A DNA stretch of 57,999 nucleotides from CAG-273 sp963929915 (GCA_963929915.1 CAWVJY010000009.1:1-57999); one strand, 5' to 3'; numbered from the stretch's first letter, positions 1 to 8,320 are shown. The notes: generated from the letters alone by a model not told the origin. Made by a program: numbers and translations.

Positions 1-1
1 A

Positions 2-18
2 CACTAGATCGCGTGTTT
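2..18. repeat. 17-bp inverted repeat shared with the right end
   Basis: Bases 2-18 are the exact reverse complement of 57983-57999. The copy cuts into recD2 straight after its Walker A codons, so it is not native there. Most likely a library or assembly sequence left on both ends. Confidence 0.85.
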
Positions 19-1059
19 TTTACCTGTACCTGGTCCACCAGTAATAATACATACATTATGTTCTTGTACTGCTATCACTGCTTCTCTTTGTTTTTCAGAT
101 AACTCTAATTCTGAATTTTTTTCTACTTTTTTTAGTTTTCGTTCAAAGTGGTCAATTGCTTTTATATTTTTATAGTGATCTAAGGCAATCAAGTTTTCTG
201 CTACATTTTTTTCTGCTAAATAAAAATTTGCTAAATAAACCCATTCTTGTTTTCCCATATCTACTAAATAAATTTCTTTTTTGGTTTGAAGGAAAATAAG
301 GTTATTTTCTATCATATCTTCTGGAACACCAAGCAAGTCTTTTACAAATTGCATTAAGTTTTCATATAATACAGTACAATGTCCATTATTGGTAGCTAAT
401 TTTAATGCATATTTTATGCCACTTCTAATACGTTTGTCATTTTCTGCTTCCATTCCCATTTGTAAAGCAATATGGTCAATCTTCATAAAATCTGTTTTTG
501 GTGCTAAATCTACTAAAATATATGGATTTTCTTCTATTTGATGAATAGTATCTTCCCCTAGCTTTTTATAAATGCTTTCTGCACTCTGTGGGCCAATTCC
601 GTATTGTTCTAAATAGCTTACAATTCTCCAAATTTCCCAGTTTTCATTAAAACTTTGAGAAATTTCAAAAGCCTTCTCCTTGGTAATACCTTTTATACAC
701 ACTAATTTTTCTGGTTCAAATTTTAAAATAGAAACAATTTCTTTTCCAAAAGTTTGTACCATTTTTTTTGCAGTAGCAGGTCCAATGCCTTTTAGTTTGC
801 CACTAGCTAAATATTTTTCTAATCCTTCTTCTGACTCTGGCATAAGTTTTTCAAATGTTTCTACCTTAAATTGTCTACCATATTCTGGGTGTTCTACAAA
901 GTTTCCAACTATTTTAAGGCTATCTCCCTTTTCCATAAAGGGAAGATAGCCTGTAATAGTGGTTTCTTCGTCTTCTGTTTCGAAGTTTGCTATCATATAG
1001 CTATTTACTTCATTACGATAAATAACGTCTTTAATTTCGCCTTTTAGTTCCAATTTCAT
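4..1059 (-). CDS. recD2: RecD2-type DNA helicase, 5' part only
   Basis: N-terminal 340 or so residues of a RecD2/TraA-like superfamily 1B helicase, an ATP-dependent 5'-3' DNA helicase of DNA repair found outside RecBCD. Seen: an OB-like N-terminal domain (MKLELKGEIKDVIYRNE), a helix-hairpin-helix region with KLKGIGPATAKKM near residue 90 and VCIKGITKEKAFEIS near 120, and the start of the motor domain with Walker A GGPGTGK near 340. Family members are about 720-850 aa, so more than half is missing. The reading frame runs off into the repeat at the contig end (KHAI then stop), which is not native. AGAGGT lies a few bases before the ATG. Function is inferred from the family. Confidence 0.9.
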   Translation of the reverse strand: MKLELKGEIKDVIYRNEVNSYMIANFETEDEETTITGYLPFMEKGDSLKIVGNFVEHPEYGRQFKVETFEKLMPESEEGLEKYLASGKLKGIGPATAKKMVQTFGKEIVSILKFEPEKLVCIKGITKEKAFEISQSFNENWEIWRIVSYLEQYGIGPQSAESIYKKLGEDTIHQIEENPYILVDLAPKTDFMKIDHIALQMGMEAENDKRIRSGIKYALKLATNNGHCTVLYENLMQFVKDLLGVPEDMIENNLIFLQTKKEIYLVDMGKQEWVYLANFYLAEKNVAENLIALDHYKNIKAIDHFERKLKKVEKNSELELSEKQREAVIAVQEHNVCIITGGPGTGKKHAI

Positions 1060-1187
1060 TACCTCTTGTTTTTTGCTGTTTCTATTGTATCCTTATTTTT
1101 TAGTTTTGGCAAGAGGATGTGAAACGAAATATTTAGTTTTGCATTACTGAATATGAAATATAACATGTCATTCTGTATCGTTTTAAA

Positions 1188-1688
1188 CTATTTTGCATTT
1201 TTTATTTCTTCTTCTGTTAATCCTGTAATTTCTATTATAGTTTGTATATCTATTCCTTTTTTTAACATTTTTAACGCTGTTTCTTTGATGCCATCTAACC
1301 TACCTTCTGCTTTGCCATCTCTTTTTGCTTCATATAATTCTTGTTTATGATCCATTCTTTCTAATTTTGCTTTTAATGCCATTCTTCTTAATCTATCATC
1401 TTGGCTTATTTTGTCTAGCTCCTCTTTTGCTTCTTTGATATCTTGGTTCTCTTCCATTATTTTTCTTACCTCCATATCCTCTGGATTATCCAGAAATTTC
1501 ATCCATTGCAATACTGCATTGCTTTTGTCTTTTTCATATTCTTTTATTGCCTTTGGTACCTCTATTATAACCATCTGGAAGTAAGAAGTCAATATTTCAT
1601 TTTTATATTCTTCTTCTCGTATTTGCCATTTCGTACATGCCTTTTTTGCAAGTAAAATTGTATGACAAAATTTGACAAAAAGTAGCAA
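1188..1688 (-). pseudogene. C-terminal remnant of an Rpn/PD-(D/E)XK nuclease-transposase
   Basis: The last 130 residues resemble the tail of Rpn-family recombination-promoting nucleases (PDDEXK_2 group): a charged coiled-coil stretch (MDHKQELYEAKRDGKAEGR), then a short helical motif (MLKKGIDIQTIIEITGLTEEEI). The catalytic nuclease half, about 150-200 residues in the family, is absent, and the first 20 residues (MLLFVKFCHTILLAK) do not look like it. No convincing ribosome-binding site precedes the ATG. I read this as a decayed mobile-type gene. Intact relatives are usually present in many copies per genome. Confidence 0.7.
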
Positions 1689-1695
1689 ATGATGT

Positions 1696-1758
1696 CATCT
1701 TTATTTGACATAAACCGTTACTTCTAGTATAATTAAGTTATGCATCTTTCGATGACAT
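1696..1758 (+). promoter_or_regulatory. Consensus promoter with a 16-bp direct repeat
   Basis: TTGACA (1705-1710), 17-bp spacer, TATAAT (1728-1733), a perfect sigma-A-type promoter for the gene at 1805. Two 16-bp direct repeats of the form CATCTTTnnnTGACAT (1696-1711 and 1743-1758, 13 of 16 identical) bracket it. The first covers the -35 box and the second lies just after the likely start site. They are candidate operator sites. Confidence 0.7.
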
Positions 1759-1804
1759 TTATTTTTACTTTACAAAACTAGCATTTAAAAGAAAGGATGA
1801 TAAA

Positions 1805-2401
1805 ATGAGTACTAAAAAGAAAGCTCATCGGCATTTTTCTAGAAAACAACTTTTTAATATTGCTTATGCCTATGCGTATTTTGGTTATACCCATCAGGAT
1901 TTTTCTCGGCAGTACCATTGCAATCAACATGTGTTTTATAAAATATTACACCTAGCAGTCGATACTCTTGTAGTATCTGACACAGTAGCATACAAAATGC
2001 AACAAGTCGCTGTTTCTAAATCTAGACAGAAAACTAAGGAAAACTCTGGTTCCAACGAAACTGCTGAGAATGCAGCTATTAGAGTACAAAAAAGTTGGGA
2101 AAAACGAATCCATAATAGAACTAATTTTAATTTTGATAAGCAAGAAGCCATTCAAATAACTACTCGTTATGCCAATAGCCCTATGAACAAATCTCAATTC
2201 TGCCGTTTTTCTTATCTTCCTCCTGAATTGTTTGACCGCACTTTAAAACGTGCAATTATCAATGACTGGGTGGATGATATAATTTTGGAAAAACTGCAAA
2301 AAAAATCTGAGCAGTTCTATGGGAAAGAAATTGCTAGTGCTTTCTTTGGAAATCTGATTTTAAAAAGAGAAGAAAATAAATGTCAAAAAGATAAGCAATA
2401 A
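1805..2401 (+). CDS. Unknown basic protein of 198 aa
   Basis: I do not recognise this family. It is basic, has no signal peptide or membrane segment, and starts MSTKKKAHRHFSRKQLFNIA. The N-terminal 60 residues (FSRKQLFNIAYAYAYFGYTHQDFSRQYHC) look like a helical, helix-turn-helix-like region of the kind seen in resolvases and small regulators. A linker near 75-90 and a second helical part (NKSQFCRFSYLPPELFDRTLKRA) follow. AAAGGA lies close before ATG, and a consensus promoter with paired repeats lies upstream. It is a single-gene unit with its own terminator, next to a nuclease/transposase remnant. A DNA-binding role is only a guess. Confidence 0.75.
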   Translation: MSTKKKAHRHFSRKQLFNIAYAYAYFGYTHQDFSRQYHCNQHVFYKILHLAVDTLVVSDTVAYKMQQVAVSKSRQKTKENSGSNETAENAAIRVQKSWEKRIHNRTNFNFDKQEAIQITTRYANSPMNKSQFCRFSYLPPELFDRTLKRAIINDWVDDIILEKLQKKSEQFYGKEIASAFFGNLILKREENKCQKDKQ

Positions 2402-2424
2402 TTTGCTAAATTATGCTATTGCAT

Positions 2425-2475
2425 AAAATAAGTTCCTTAACATTATCTGTTTAGGAACTTATTTTTATTTTTTAT
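2425..2475 (+). terminator. Intrinsic terminator
   Basis: AAATAAGTTCCT and AGGAACTTATTT form a 12-bp stem followed by a T-rich run, 24 bp after the stop of the 198-aa gene. Confidence 0.85.
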
Positions 2476-2517
2476 TACCATTTCAATATTCTTTAAGTAT
2501 TTTTCTTCTAATGTATA

Positions 2518-4131
2518 TTAAGTAGTTGTTTTTACCGTTACAGAAGTAGTTCCACAACCATTAAACATTTCTTCTATACTTGTTTCTTCATTAATTACCC
2601 ATTTTGGCCCTACATAAATAACTGTTAGTTTATTAGAAGATCTAAACATTCCTTTCATATTCGTTACTTTACTAGTATCGAAACTGCTTAAATCTAAACT
2701 AGTTATTTCAAAGCAAATTCCAAACATCTGCTCCATATTAGTAACTTTACTAGTGTCCCAATTACTTACATCTATATTAGTTAATTTTTGACAATCATAA
2801 AACATAGAATACATATCTTCTACATTACTTGTATTAAATTGACTGACATCTAGATTTTCTAAATTTCTACAATAGGTAAACATACAATACATATCAGTTA
2901 CTTTACTTGTGATAAAACTACTTAAATCCAAACTTGTAAGAGCATAGCAACCTGAAAACATTTCTCTCATAGTTGTCACATTTTGTGTATCAAAATTATT
3001 GCTTAGTTTTAACGTTTCTAGCCTTTCACAATATGAAAACATATAACTCATATTTGTTACTTGACTTGTTTCAAAACTACTTAAATCTAAATTTACTAAA
3101 GAACGACAAGTTAAAAACATATTTGCCATATCCATTACTTGACTAGTGTCAAAATTACTCAAATTTAAACTGGTAAGTGCAACGCACCCTGAAAACATTT
3201 GCACCATATTGGTTACTTTACTCGTATCAAACTTACTTAAATCAATATTAGTTAATTTTCTACAAGCATAAAACATAGAATACATATCTGTTACTTGGCT
3301 TGTATTAAAGTTACTAACATCTAAATTAGTTAAATTATAACAATTTCCAAACATGAGACTCATAGTAGTTACTTTATTTGTATTAAACTTACTTACATCT
3401 AGACTTATAAGGTTGGTACAATTCATAAATATTTCTGCCATATTTGTTACATTTCGTGTATTCAAATTACTTACATCTAAATTTTGCAAATTCTCGCAAT
3501 AGGCAAACATTCTATACATATTAGTTACATATCTAGTATTTAAATTATCCATTCCATCCATCTGTGTTATTTGTTTACAGCTTGTAAACCATCCAGCCGT
3601 TGATGTTGGTTTTATTTCATCTAAGAAACTTACCTTTAAAATGTTATTTTTATCTTCAAACCATGGTGTAGTACTTATTAGTTCCCCATTTTTCCAACCA
3701 GTTTTATATTCTTGTCCTGCTATATTTCCATATTCTTTTACTAGTGTTTTTCCTTCTATTTTTTCATTTTTATTACTAAATGCTAATGTTCCATCATCAT
3801 ATAAAAATACATATATATCTTTACTCGGATCTCTTACTTCTTCATTTAATTCATTTAGCAAAGTATTTAAACTTTCTTGTTCGTTTGTTATTGCATTTTC
3901 CCACGTATTTTTCGCCTCTTGTGCTGTTTTTATTATTCCGCCTTCTCCTATTAACATATTAATTGTTATTCCTGATAAAATAAGCAAAATAATAATGGTT
4001 ACTACTAATGCTATTAAAGTTATTCCTTTTTCTGTACGATAACTTAATCTATTTTTTATCTTTTTGTTTTCAATATTGTTTTCTAGTATTTTGTTTTTTC
4101 TTTCTTTACTTTTTTCTTGTGTTTCTTGCAT
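2518..4131 (-). CDS. Prepilin-like protein with BspA leucine-rich repeats
   Basis: A 537-aa surface protein. Residues about 1-35 are charged (KERKNKILENN). Then comes a class III signal-like segment, KGITLIALVVTIIILLILSG, as in type IV pilin-like proteins, with likely cleavage before GITL. From about residue 165 to the end are some 14 units of about 24 residues of the DUF285/BspA leucine-rich type (LDVSNFNTSQVTDMYSMF). Such repeats mediate adhesion or host contact in other bacteria. Start: GGAGG lies 8 bases before ATG. It has its own promoter at 4297-4325 and an (AG)n leader ORF further upstream. Pilin-like anchoring combined with BspA repeats is inferred from sequence alone. Confidence 0.85.
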   Translation of the reverse strand: MQETQEKSKERKNKILENNIENKKIKNRLSYRTEKGITLIALVVTIIILLILSGITINMLIGEGGIIKTAQEAKNTWENAITNEQESLNTLLNELNEEVRDPSKDIYVFLYDDGTLAFSNKNEKIEGKTLVKEYGNIAGQEYKTGWKNGELISTTPWFEDKNNILKVSFLDEIKPTSTAGWFTSCKQITQMDGMDNLNTRYVTNMYRMFAYCENLQNLDVSNLNTRNVTNMAEIFMNCTNLISLDVSKFNTNKVTTMSLMFGNCYNLTNLDVSNFNTSQVTDMYSMFYACRKLTNIDLSKFDTSKVTNMVQMFSGCVALTSLNLSNFDTSQVMDMANMFLTCRSLVNLDLSSFETSQVTNMSYMFSYCERLETLKLSNNFDTQNVTTMREMFSGCYALTSLDLSSFITSKVTDMYCMFTYCRNLENLDVSQFNTSNVEDMYSMFYDCQKLTNIDVSNWDTSKVTNMEQMFGICFEITSLDLSSFDTSKVTNMKGMFRSSNKLTVIYVGPKWVINEETSIEEMFNGCGTTSVTVKTTT

Positions 4132-4296
4132 TTTTATTCCTCCAACTTATTTTTATTTCTTTAAATTATAAAATTGTATTTAAATGTATTTAAAATTGGT
4201 TTATCTAATTCTTATTTTTCCATACATTTTGCTTTTTATTCTATTTATATTCATCTTATTAATTTTATTCTGTTCTAATTTATTTTGCTTTATTTC

Positions 4297-4325
4297 ATTA
4301 TACTATTCTTTTATTTCTATGTAAA
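4297..4325 (-). promoter_or_regulatory. Promoter of the BspA-repeat pilin gene
   Basis: On the minus strand: TTTACA (4320-4325), 17 bp, TATAAT (4297-4302). The same arrangement and spacer sequence recur at 44564-44592 before another pilin-like gene. It begins directly after the terminator hairpin at 4335-4370. The 4132-4437 gap otherwise holds only AT-rich leader. Confidence 0.75.
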
Positions 4326-4497
4326 GAAAAATTTAAGATGAATTATGCATTTTTCTACATAATTCATCTTTCCTTTTTTATACTTAATATATAATTTTAG
4401 CACAACAAATAAAACCAAATTTTCTTTAGTTTGTGGTTTAAATATTAACTCTCTCTCTCTCTCTCTCTCTTACTGTTTCAGGCTTTTGCTGGTTCAC
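4317..4497 (-). CDS. (AG)n leader ORF, out of frame (OFF)
   Basis: GTG start at 4497 after GGGAG; the peptide begins MNQQKPETV and enters an (RE)n run from (AG)11. With 11 units translation stops at 4438, right after the tract. With 9 or 12 units the frame would read LIFKPQTKENLVLFVV and continue through the terminator hairpin at 4335-4370 to a TAG at 4317. It is about 80% similar over 120 bp to the copy at 44600-44767, which is in frame. The peptide matches no family I know; the ORF may act through its translation and not its product. Start codon choice is inferred from alignment with the ATG of the other copy. Confidence 0.6.
4335..4370 (-). terminator. Terminator hairpin after the leader ORF
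   Basis: 13-bp perfect stem, AAGATGAATTATG with its complement, then a T-rich tract on the minus strand. The same stem core AAGATGAATT recurs at 34587-34622 and 44602-44637. Confidence 0.75.
4449..4470 (-). repeat. (AG)11 microsatellite
   Basis: Eleven AG units (CT on the plus strand) inside the leader ORF. A one-unit gain or two-unit loss restores the long frame. Confidence 0.95.
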
Positions 4498-4667
4498 TAC
4501 TTTTTCTCCCTGTTTTTTTCATTATCTTTAAATGTAATTTTATTTTATACTAACTCCTTTTAAAATGCAAGAATTTTCAAGAATTTTTTTACAAACAAAG
4601 TCAAACTTTTTGTTATCCCTCTATACTTAATTTTCATTAAGTGCTTCTTATATAACATAAATAATTT

Positions 4668-5024
4668 TTACTTTATTTTGTCTACATTGTCTATTAATTC
4701 TTTACAATCTCTCCAATTTGTCATTTTTAATACATCATAATCTAAAGAAAGCTTTTCTAATATTTCTTTGGTTTCATCTGTAGAATTTAAGTCTACTACA
4801 ATTACATCTTTTATATTTTCTTCTTTGCCGTATAAAAGCCTAAATAGAAAAGATCGTAAAAATCCTTCTATTTTCTTTTCTTGGTTTTTCGCAGCAATAA
4901 TTACATAAATGCCATCTGCTTTTAAATTTGTATATGTATAAGTGTACACTATGGTTTTAATAATTTCAAATAAGCCATATAGGGCTAAAACCCACAAAAT
5001 TCCATTTATAATAAATTCTCCCAT
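4668..5024 (-). CDS. Small membrane protein with glycosyltransferase-like half
   Basis: About 118 aa. Residues 3-25 form a membrane helix (FIINGILWVLALYGLFEII). The rest resembles the first part of a GT-A-type nucleotide-binding fold: GIYVIIAAKNQEKKIEGFLRS, then DVIVVDLNSTDETKEILEKL, similar to the VVDxxSxDxT motif of family 2 glycosyltransferases. It is far too short for a full enzyme (usually at least 220 aa) and the end shows no catalytic part. Short proteins of this design occur in Clostridia without known function. AAGGAG precedes the start; a GTG three bases earlier is an alternative. It stands alone between AT-rich gaps in which I see no other feature. Confidence 0.65.
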   Translation of the reverse strand: MGEFIINGILWVLALYGLFEIIKTIVYTYTYTNLKADGIYVIIAAKNQEKKIEGFLRSFLFRLLYGKEENIKDVIVVDLNSTDETKEILEKLSLDYDVLKMTNWRDCKELIDNVDKIK

Positions 5025-5275
5025 CACATTTTTCTCCTTCTTGTTTAAATTTTATTTTTCCTAGCTGTTATCTACTTTTTATTTGTGTTATCTTACTTAT
5101 TACTTTTATATTTTCTTCTTTATTTTATGCATTTTATTTTTTTTAGTTACTTTTTAAATTGCTACATATTTTTCTTTTTTAACTGTTGAATTTGCTTAAG
5201 CTAAATTAATTAATTATAATTATCTTTTTTAAGTTATCCTGTAACAAATTTTATTTTGCTATAATTTTCTAATTT

Positions 5276-5304
5276 TTGACACTTTTTTAAATTTATTGTA
5301 TACT
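5276..5304 (+). promoter_or_regulatory. rluA promoter, probably leaderless
   Basis: TTGACA (5276-5281), 17 bp, TATACT (5299-5304). The expected start site, about 7 bases on, falls on the ATG at 5311, and there is no Shine-Dalgarno site between. Confidence 0.75.
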
Positions 5305-5310
5305 GGGTAT

Positions 5311-6276
5311 ATGAGAGAATTAGAAGTACCTATAAAATATGAAGGAAAAAAATTGAATACTTTTTTATTAGATAGTTTTGATGGTCTTTCTTTGAATTTG
5401 TTGTATAAGACTCTTCGCAAAAAAGATATTCGTGTAAATGACCAAAAAGTAAGCGAAAATGTTTTATTACATGCAGGAGACCATGTAAAAATTTATCTAA
5501 CAGATGAGCAATTGTATAAAGAGTCAAATTGCTCTATTGCTATTGTGTATGAGGATGAAAATATTGTAGTTGTGAATAAGCATTCTGGTATTGAAGTTAC
5601 TGGTGAACATTCTTTAACTAGTTCTTTAATTTCTTATTATTTAAATTTAAATATAAATAATAATTCACAAGAATTAAAATTAAAGAACATAAATTCTAAA
5701 GAAGTAAATTTAGAAGAAATAAATTCTCAAAAAATAAGTAATAGAAACAAATCTATTTTTATTGCCCCTTGCCACCGTTTAGATAGAAACACAACCGGTT
5801 TAGTGTTGTTTGCAAAAAATGAAGAAGCTCTTTCTATTTTATTAGATAAGTTTAAAAATCATGAGATTGAAAAACATTATAGAGCAATGGTAATAGGTGT
5901 TCCATTACCTAAAAAAGCTACTCTAACTGCTTATTTATTTAAAGACCGCAAAAAATCTTTGGTATATATTTCAGACTTTCCTAAAAAAGGTTATGAAAAA
6001 ATTGTCACTTCTTATGAAGTACTTTCTACCAATAACAACCAAAATACCAGTATGTTAGATGTTACTCTACATACTGGCAAAACACATCAAATTCGTGCAC
6101 ATTTAGCCCATATTGGTCACCCTATTGTTGGTGACGGCAAATATGGCAATAATGAGATGAATAAAAAATTAGGTTTTAAATTACAACAACTTTGTAGCTA
6201 TTCCTTACAATTTTGTTTTAAAACTGACAGCGGAATTTTGAATTATCTAAGCGGGAAAAAAATAATTGTAAAATAG
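5311..6276 (+). CDS. RluA-family rRNA/tRNA pseudouridine synthase
   Basis: Converts specific uridines of structured RNA, most often 23S rRNA, to pseudouridine. Seen: an N-terminal S4-like RNA-binding domain (residues 1-75, with LYKTLRKKDIRVNDQKV), a catalytic domain with HRLDRNTTGLVLFAKN holding the conserved Asp, and the later family motifs HTGKTHQIRAHLAHIGHPIVGD. A roughly 40-residue low-complexity Asn/Lys/Ile/Ser insert with repeated INSK/INSQ motifs lies before the catalytic motif. The start is set at ATG 5311 because the promoter overlaps the only upstream in-frame start (TTG 5296). Length (321 aa) fits RluA/RluD paralogues; the exact target site cannot be told. Confidence 0.92.
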   Translation: MRELEVPIKYEGKKLNTFLLDSFDGLSLNLLYKTLRKKDIRVNDQKVSENVLLHAGDHVKIYLTDEQLYKESNCSIAIVYEDENIVVVNKHSGIEVTGEHSLTSSLISYYLNLNINNNSQELKLKNINSKEVNLEEINSQKISNRNKSIFIAPCHRLDRNTTGLVLFAKNEEALSILLDKFKNHEIEKHYRAMVIGVPLPKKATLTAYLFKDRKKSLVYISDFPKKGYEKIVTSYEVLSTNNNQNTSMLDVTLHTGKTHQIRAHLAHIGHPIVGDGKYGNNEMNKKLGFKLQQLCSYSLQFCFKTDSGILNYLSGKKIIVK

Positions 6277-6298
6277 TAAATTTGTAATTAATTTAGAA

Positions 6299-6447
6299 CT
6301 AAGGTAACTGGTATATATTCTTTTTATTGGAGTCTTAAGGTGGGGACCAACAAGTTAGAGCCTGCCAAAGATTTTTACATAATCTTTTGTGCAGGCTCTT
6401 CGCAGTTGGGGGACGTAAATAAAAAGATATATATACCAGTTACCTTA
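6299..6447 (+). repeat. Structured repeat family A, copy 1
   Basis: Long stem-loop between the convergent rluA and ftsH. Outer stem 6299-6329 with 6417-6447 (AAGGTAACTGG with CCAGTTACCTT). Conserved core from AAGGTGGGGACCAACAAG (6337-6354) and GCAGTTGGGG (6402-6411). Inner stem GAGCCTGC with GCAGGCTC. Related to copies at 28114, 52071 and 26377. Confidence 0.8.
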
Positions 6448-6466
6448 ATTATTTTAATTTTATATA

Positions 6467-8320
6467 TTATTTTATTAACTCCTCAAACTCCTCTGCAGAA
6501 ATTACCTCTTTCTCCATTAAAGCTTTTGCTACTCTATCTAATTGATCCATATTATTTTTTAAGATGTTCTGTGCTTTTACATATGCTCCATCTAGCATGA
6601 TTTTTATTTCTGCACCAATGGCATCTCCAAATTTTTCTCCTAACATTTGTAGTTCATAAGGGTCTTTTTCTGTATCTATGGAAATTGGTCCTAAACTATC
6701 ACTCATTCCATATTTAGTAATCATATCTTTTGCAATTTGTGTTGCAACTTCTATATCATTACTTGCTCCTGTGGAAATATCATTTAAAGCTACTTTTTCG
6801 GCAGCACGTCCACCAAGAAGTGCTATTAATTTTTCTTCCATTTCTGTTTTAGAAATATAGTATTTATCTTCGTTGGTTTTATACATCGTATAGCCACCTG
6901 CCATACCACGTGGAATAATAGAAACTTCTTTAATATCTTTTTGTGTTTCTAGTTTACTGCTTACTATAGCATGTCCTGCTTCATGGTAGGCTGTTAATTT
7001 TTTATCTTTATCTGAAATAACTCTACTTTGTCTTTCTAGTCCAACAGTTACCTTTTTTACTGCTTCTTCTATATCATCATGGGTAATTGCTTCATGTTTT
7101 TTAATAGTTGCAATAATTGCGGCTTCATTTAAGATATTGGCAAGTTCTGCCCCCGTAAATCCTGCAGTATCTCCTGCTATTTCTTTTAAGTTTACATCTT
7201 GTGCAAACTTTTTGTCTTTTGCATGAATTTTTAGAATTTCTTCTCTTCCACGCATGTCTGGAAGCGCAATGGTAATTTGCCTGTCAAATCTTCCAGGCCT
7301 TAATAATGCTTTATCTAGCATTTCTGGTCTATTGGTTGCAGCAAGTACAATAATGGTTTCTTCTGTATCAAATCCATCCATTTCTACTAGCAATTGATTT
7401 AAGGTTTGGTTGTTTTCTGTTTCTGCTCCACTACCACTTGATCTTCTAGAGCCAATGGCATCAATTTCGTCAATAAATACAATACATGGAGCTATTTTTT
7501 TTGCTTTTTCAAATAATTTTCTTACTCTAGATGCACCTAAACCTGCAAACATTTCTATAAATTCTGAACCACTCATAGAGATAAATGGTACTTTTGCTTC
7601 TCCTGCAATTGCTTTTGCAATTAAAGTTTTACCTGTTCCTGGTTTTCCACAAAGTAGTACACCTCTTGGAATTTTTGCTCCCATTTCATAGAATTTTTTA
7701 GGTTCTTTTAAGAAATCTACAATTTCTAACATTTCGCTTTTTTCTTCTTCTAGTCCTGCTACATCATCAAATTTAATTTTGGATTTTGTAGTTTCTGCAT
7801 CATAAACTTTTCCTTTATCTCCAAAGCCTTGCATTTTAAATATTACAACAAATAATACTACAATTAGAATGGTTGGCAATAGAGTAAATAAATAGTCAAA
7901 CAAAACTAAAAAGATGTTTTGGCTATTTTGAATTAAGTCTATATTATTTCCCTCTAATGTTTTTTCTTGAATTAATTCTACAAATGCTTGTGTATTTGGC
8001 ACAATTGCCTTTTTTTCTTCTTCTTGTCCTTGCAATTTTACTTTTACAGAAGTGCTTCCTACTGTCATTTCTACTTTTTCTACATTGCCTTCATCAATTT
8101 GTTTAATTAATTCTGTATAACTTATAGTGTTATCTTCTTTGCTTTTGTCGTTATTAATAAGATAAATAGATAATACTACCGTAACAATACATAGTAAAAT
8201 GATGGCAATAGCTGTATATAGTTTTATTTTATTTTTTTCATTTTGGTTTTGATGATTAGAAGCATTATTTTGTTCTTTTTCCATATTTTCAGAAGTATTG
8301 TTTTTGTTTTCTTCTTCCAT
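6467..8320 (-). CDS. ftsH: ATP-dependent zinc metalloprotease FtsH
   Basis: Membrane-anchored AAA+ protease that degrades misfolded membrane proteins and short-lived regulators. Seen in 617 aa: a polar Asn-rich N-terminus, membrane helices at 34-55 and 136-161 framing the external domain, Walker A GKPGTGKT at 225-232, Walker B IVFIDEIDAIG near 281, the arginine-finger region ALLRPGRFDRQI, and the zinc site HEAGH at 446-450. The region usually reading MFVGVGASRVR is MFAGLGASRVR here, a mild variant. AAGGAG precedes the ATG. Only a short linker separates it from the DUF1189 gene upstream, so the two may be cotranscribed. Confidence 0.97.
   Translation of the reverse strand: MEEENKNNTSENMEKEQNNASNHQNQNEKNKIKLYTAIAIILLCIVTVVLSIYLINNDKSKEDNTISYTELIKQIDEGNVEKVEMTVGSTSVKVKLQGQEEEKKAIVPNTQAFVELIQEKTLEGNNIDLIQNSQNIFLVLFDYLFTLLPTILIVVLFVVIFKMQGFGDKGKVYDAETTKSKIKFDDVAGLEEEKSEMLEIVDFLKEPKKFYEMGAKIPRGVLLCGKPGTGKTLIAKAIAGEAKVPFISMSGSEFIEMFAGLGASRVRKLFEKAKKIAPCIVFIDEIDAIGSRRSSGSGAETENNQTLNQLLVEMDGFDTEETIIVLAATNRPEMLDKALLRPGRFDRQITIALPDMRGREEILKIHAKDKKFAQDVNLKEIAGDTAGFTGAELANILNEAAIIATIKKHEAITHDDIEEAVKKVTVGLERQSRVISDKDKKLTAYHEAGHAIVSSKLETQKDIKEVSIIPRGMAGGYTMYKTNEDKYYISKTEMEEKLIALLGGRAAEKVALNDISTGASNDIEVATQIAKDMITKYGMSDSLGPISIDTEKDPYELQMLGEKFGDAIGAEIKIMLDGAYVKAQNILKNNMDQLDRVAKALMEKEVISAEEFEELIK

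Noticed and set aside
2600..3560. Regularly spaced repeats of about 70 bases
   Set aside because: These are the coding units of the BspA-type leucine-rich repeats in the pilin-like protein.
4449..4470. AG tracts as pure sequencing artefacts
   Set aside because: Three separate loci carry them at the same place inside ORFs with ribosome sites and conserved flanks, with different lengths; the exact counts may still be uncertain.
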